Below, piece after piece: positions 5,813 to 6,241 of a DNA stretch of 6,241 nt. Made by a program: the position numbers and the translations under genes. The stretch spans positions 1-6,241 of the forward strand of contig JAAAOL010000255.1 in assembly GCA_009908885.1 (NCBI GenBank), given 5' to 3'. The notes under the pieces were generated by a model that was not told the origin of the DNA, searched no databases, and saw nothing but the letters and a program-made list of their open reading frames with translations. The stretch's first letter is position 1, and each line of letters starts with the position of its first letter. This DNA is from Bacteroidota bacterium. Lineage in GTDB: Bacteria > Bacteroidota > Rhodothermia > Rhodothermales > JAAAOL01.

Positions 5813-6241
5813 ATGCCTCCACGTCCATTCACCAAGCCGCCGAACGCCAACGTGCTCGACCTCTTCATTCGCCTCGATTTCGTGCTGGCTGTACTCCTCC
5901 TCGTCGCCTCGCCGCTGGGGCTGCTCGTGGTTGCCGTGCGCCGGCCCATGCTGCGGCAGCACCTGCTGGCGTACTGGCGGGCGTCGTCGCTGCTCATGAT
6001 TACCGTCTATCTGATGATGGACGGGCGCCCGGTGGCGTTCGTCGCCGGCAATGCCGCCCTCGTCCTGATTCCGCTCGCGCTCTGGGGGGGCGATGCGCTG
6101 TTCCCCGCGCGGCAGTACCAGCTTGATGGCGATCCGGTCGCCGAGTGGTTCCGGCGCTGGCGCGTGGCCGCGGTCCTCTTCTGCGGCGCGAGCCTGCTGC
6201 TCACGCTGCCCACGCTCCGCTGCGTATCGGCCGAGGCTGGA
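5813..6241 (+). CDS. Multi-pass membrane protein, DUF3177-like (3' partial)
   Basis: An open frame runs from ATG 5813 to the window end with no stop, giving 143 residues. Hydrophobic segments lie at about residues 22-42, 57-69, 73-92 and 117-135, separated by Arg-rich turns (RRP at 43-45, FRRWR at 113-117). This fits an integral inner-membrane protein. The order LDFVLAVLLLVASPLGLL, then YWRASSLLMITVYLM, GRPVAFVAG and an RRWR-VAAVLF segment recalls the DUF3177 family, known from cyanobacteria and of unknown function. That assignment is from memory of the family pattern and is tentative. Strong G/C use at third codon positions supports this frame over the overlapping frame-3 reading, which gives a Ser/Arg/Cys-rich product. 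No Shine-Dalgarno is visible. The gene lies beyond the duplicated hairpin and is probably unrelated to the cytolysin cluster. Confidence 0.75.
   Translation, partial: MPPRPFTKPPNANVLDLFIRLDFVLAVLLLVASPLGLLVVAVRRPMLRQHLLAYWRASSLLMITVYLMMDGRPVAFVAGNAALVLIPLALWGGDALFPARQYQLDGDPVAEWFRRWRVAAVLFCGASLLLTLPTLRCVSAEAG

Noticed and set aside
5262..5999. 245-residue + strand open frame spanning the end of gene 3 and the following gene
   Set aside because: It is out of frame with both genes, its product is Arg/Ser/Cys-rich and low in complexity, and it crosses the gene 3 stop and the hairpin.

Overview
The window is about 6.2 kb of GC-rich DNA read entirely on the + strand. Acidic, Asp-rich proteins, lipoprotein signal peptides ending in an Ala-Cys-Asp-Ser motif, the absence of clear Shine-Dalgarno sequences and the gene families present together suggest a Bacteroidota/Rhodothermota-type bacterium, possibly halophilic (Salinibacter or Rhodothermales-like). 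This is an inference from style, not an identification.

Four genes lie head to tail. (1) Positions 3-1157 are the 3' end of a gene whose visible part is a complete set of seven VCBS/FG-GAP-type repeats. (2) Positions 1416-3048 hold a lipoprotein related to thiol-activated (cholesterol-dependent) cytolysins. It is split over three reading frames by two apparent single-base losses and ends in a different C-terminal domain of unknown function. (3) Positions 3274-5715 are an intact 813-residue lipoprotein with a cytolysin-type pore-forming core at the N-terminus and a seven-repeat VCBS domain at the C-terminus, closely related to the visible end of gene 1. (4) Positions 5813-6241 are the start of an unrelated multi-pass membrane protein, cut by the window edge.

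Genes 1-3 look like a tandem family made by duplication. The repeat domains of genes 1 and 3 match blade for blade, and their last 213 bp, running past the stop codon, agree at 204 positions by hand count. Genes 2 and 3 share an ungapped 58-nt leader upstream of their starts. Gene 1 probably also has a cytolysin-type N-terminal half just outside the window, because its repeat domain begins at the same point as the one in gene 3.

The most interesting feature is the architecture. The cytolysin core (domains 1-3, including both strand-forming regions) is recognisable, but the usual receptor-binding domain 4 with its Trp-rich undecapeptide is absent. In gene 3 it is replaced by a putative seven-bladed integrin-like propeller, and in gene 2 by a roughly 130-residue cysteine-containing domain. 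Together with the lipid anchors, this suggests surface-tethered pore-forming proteins with exchanged targeting domains, possibly acting as partners. The function is inferred.
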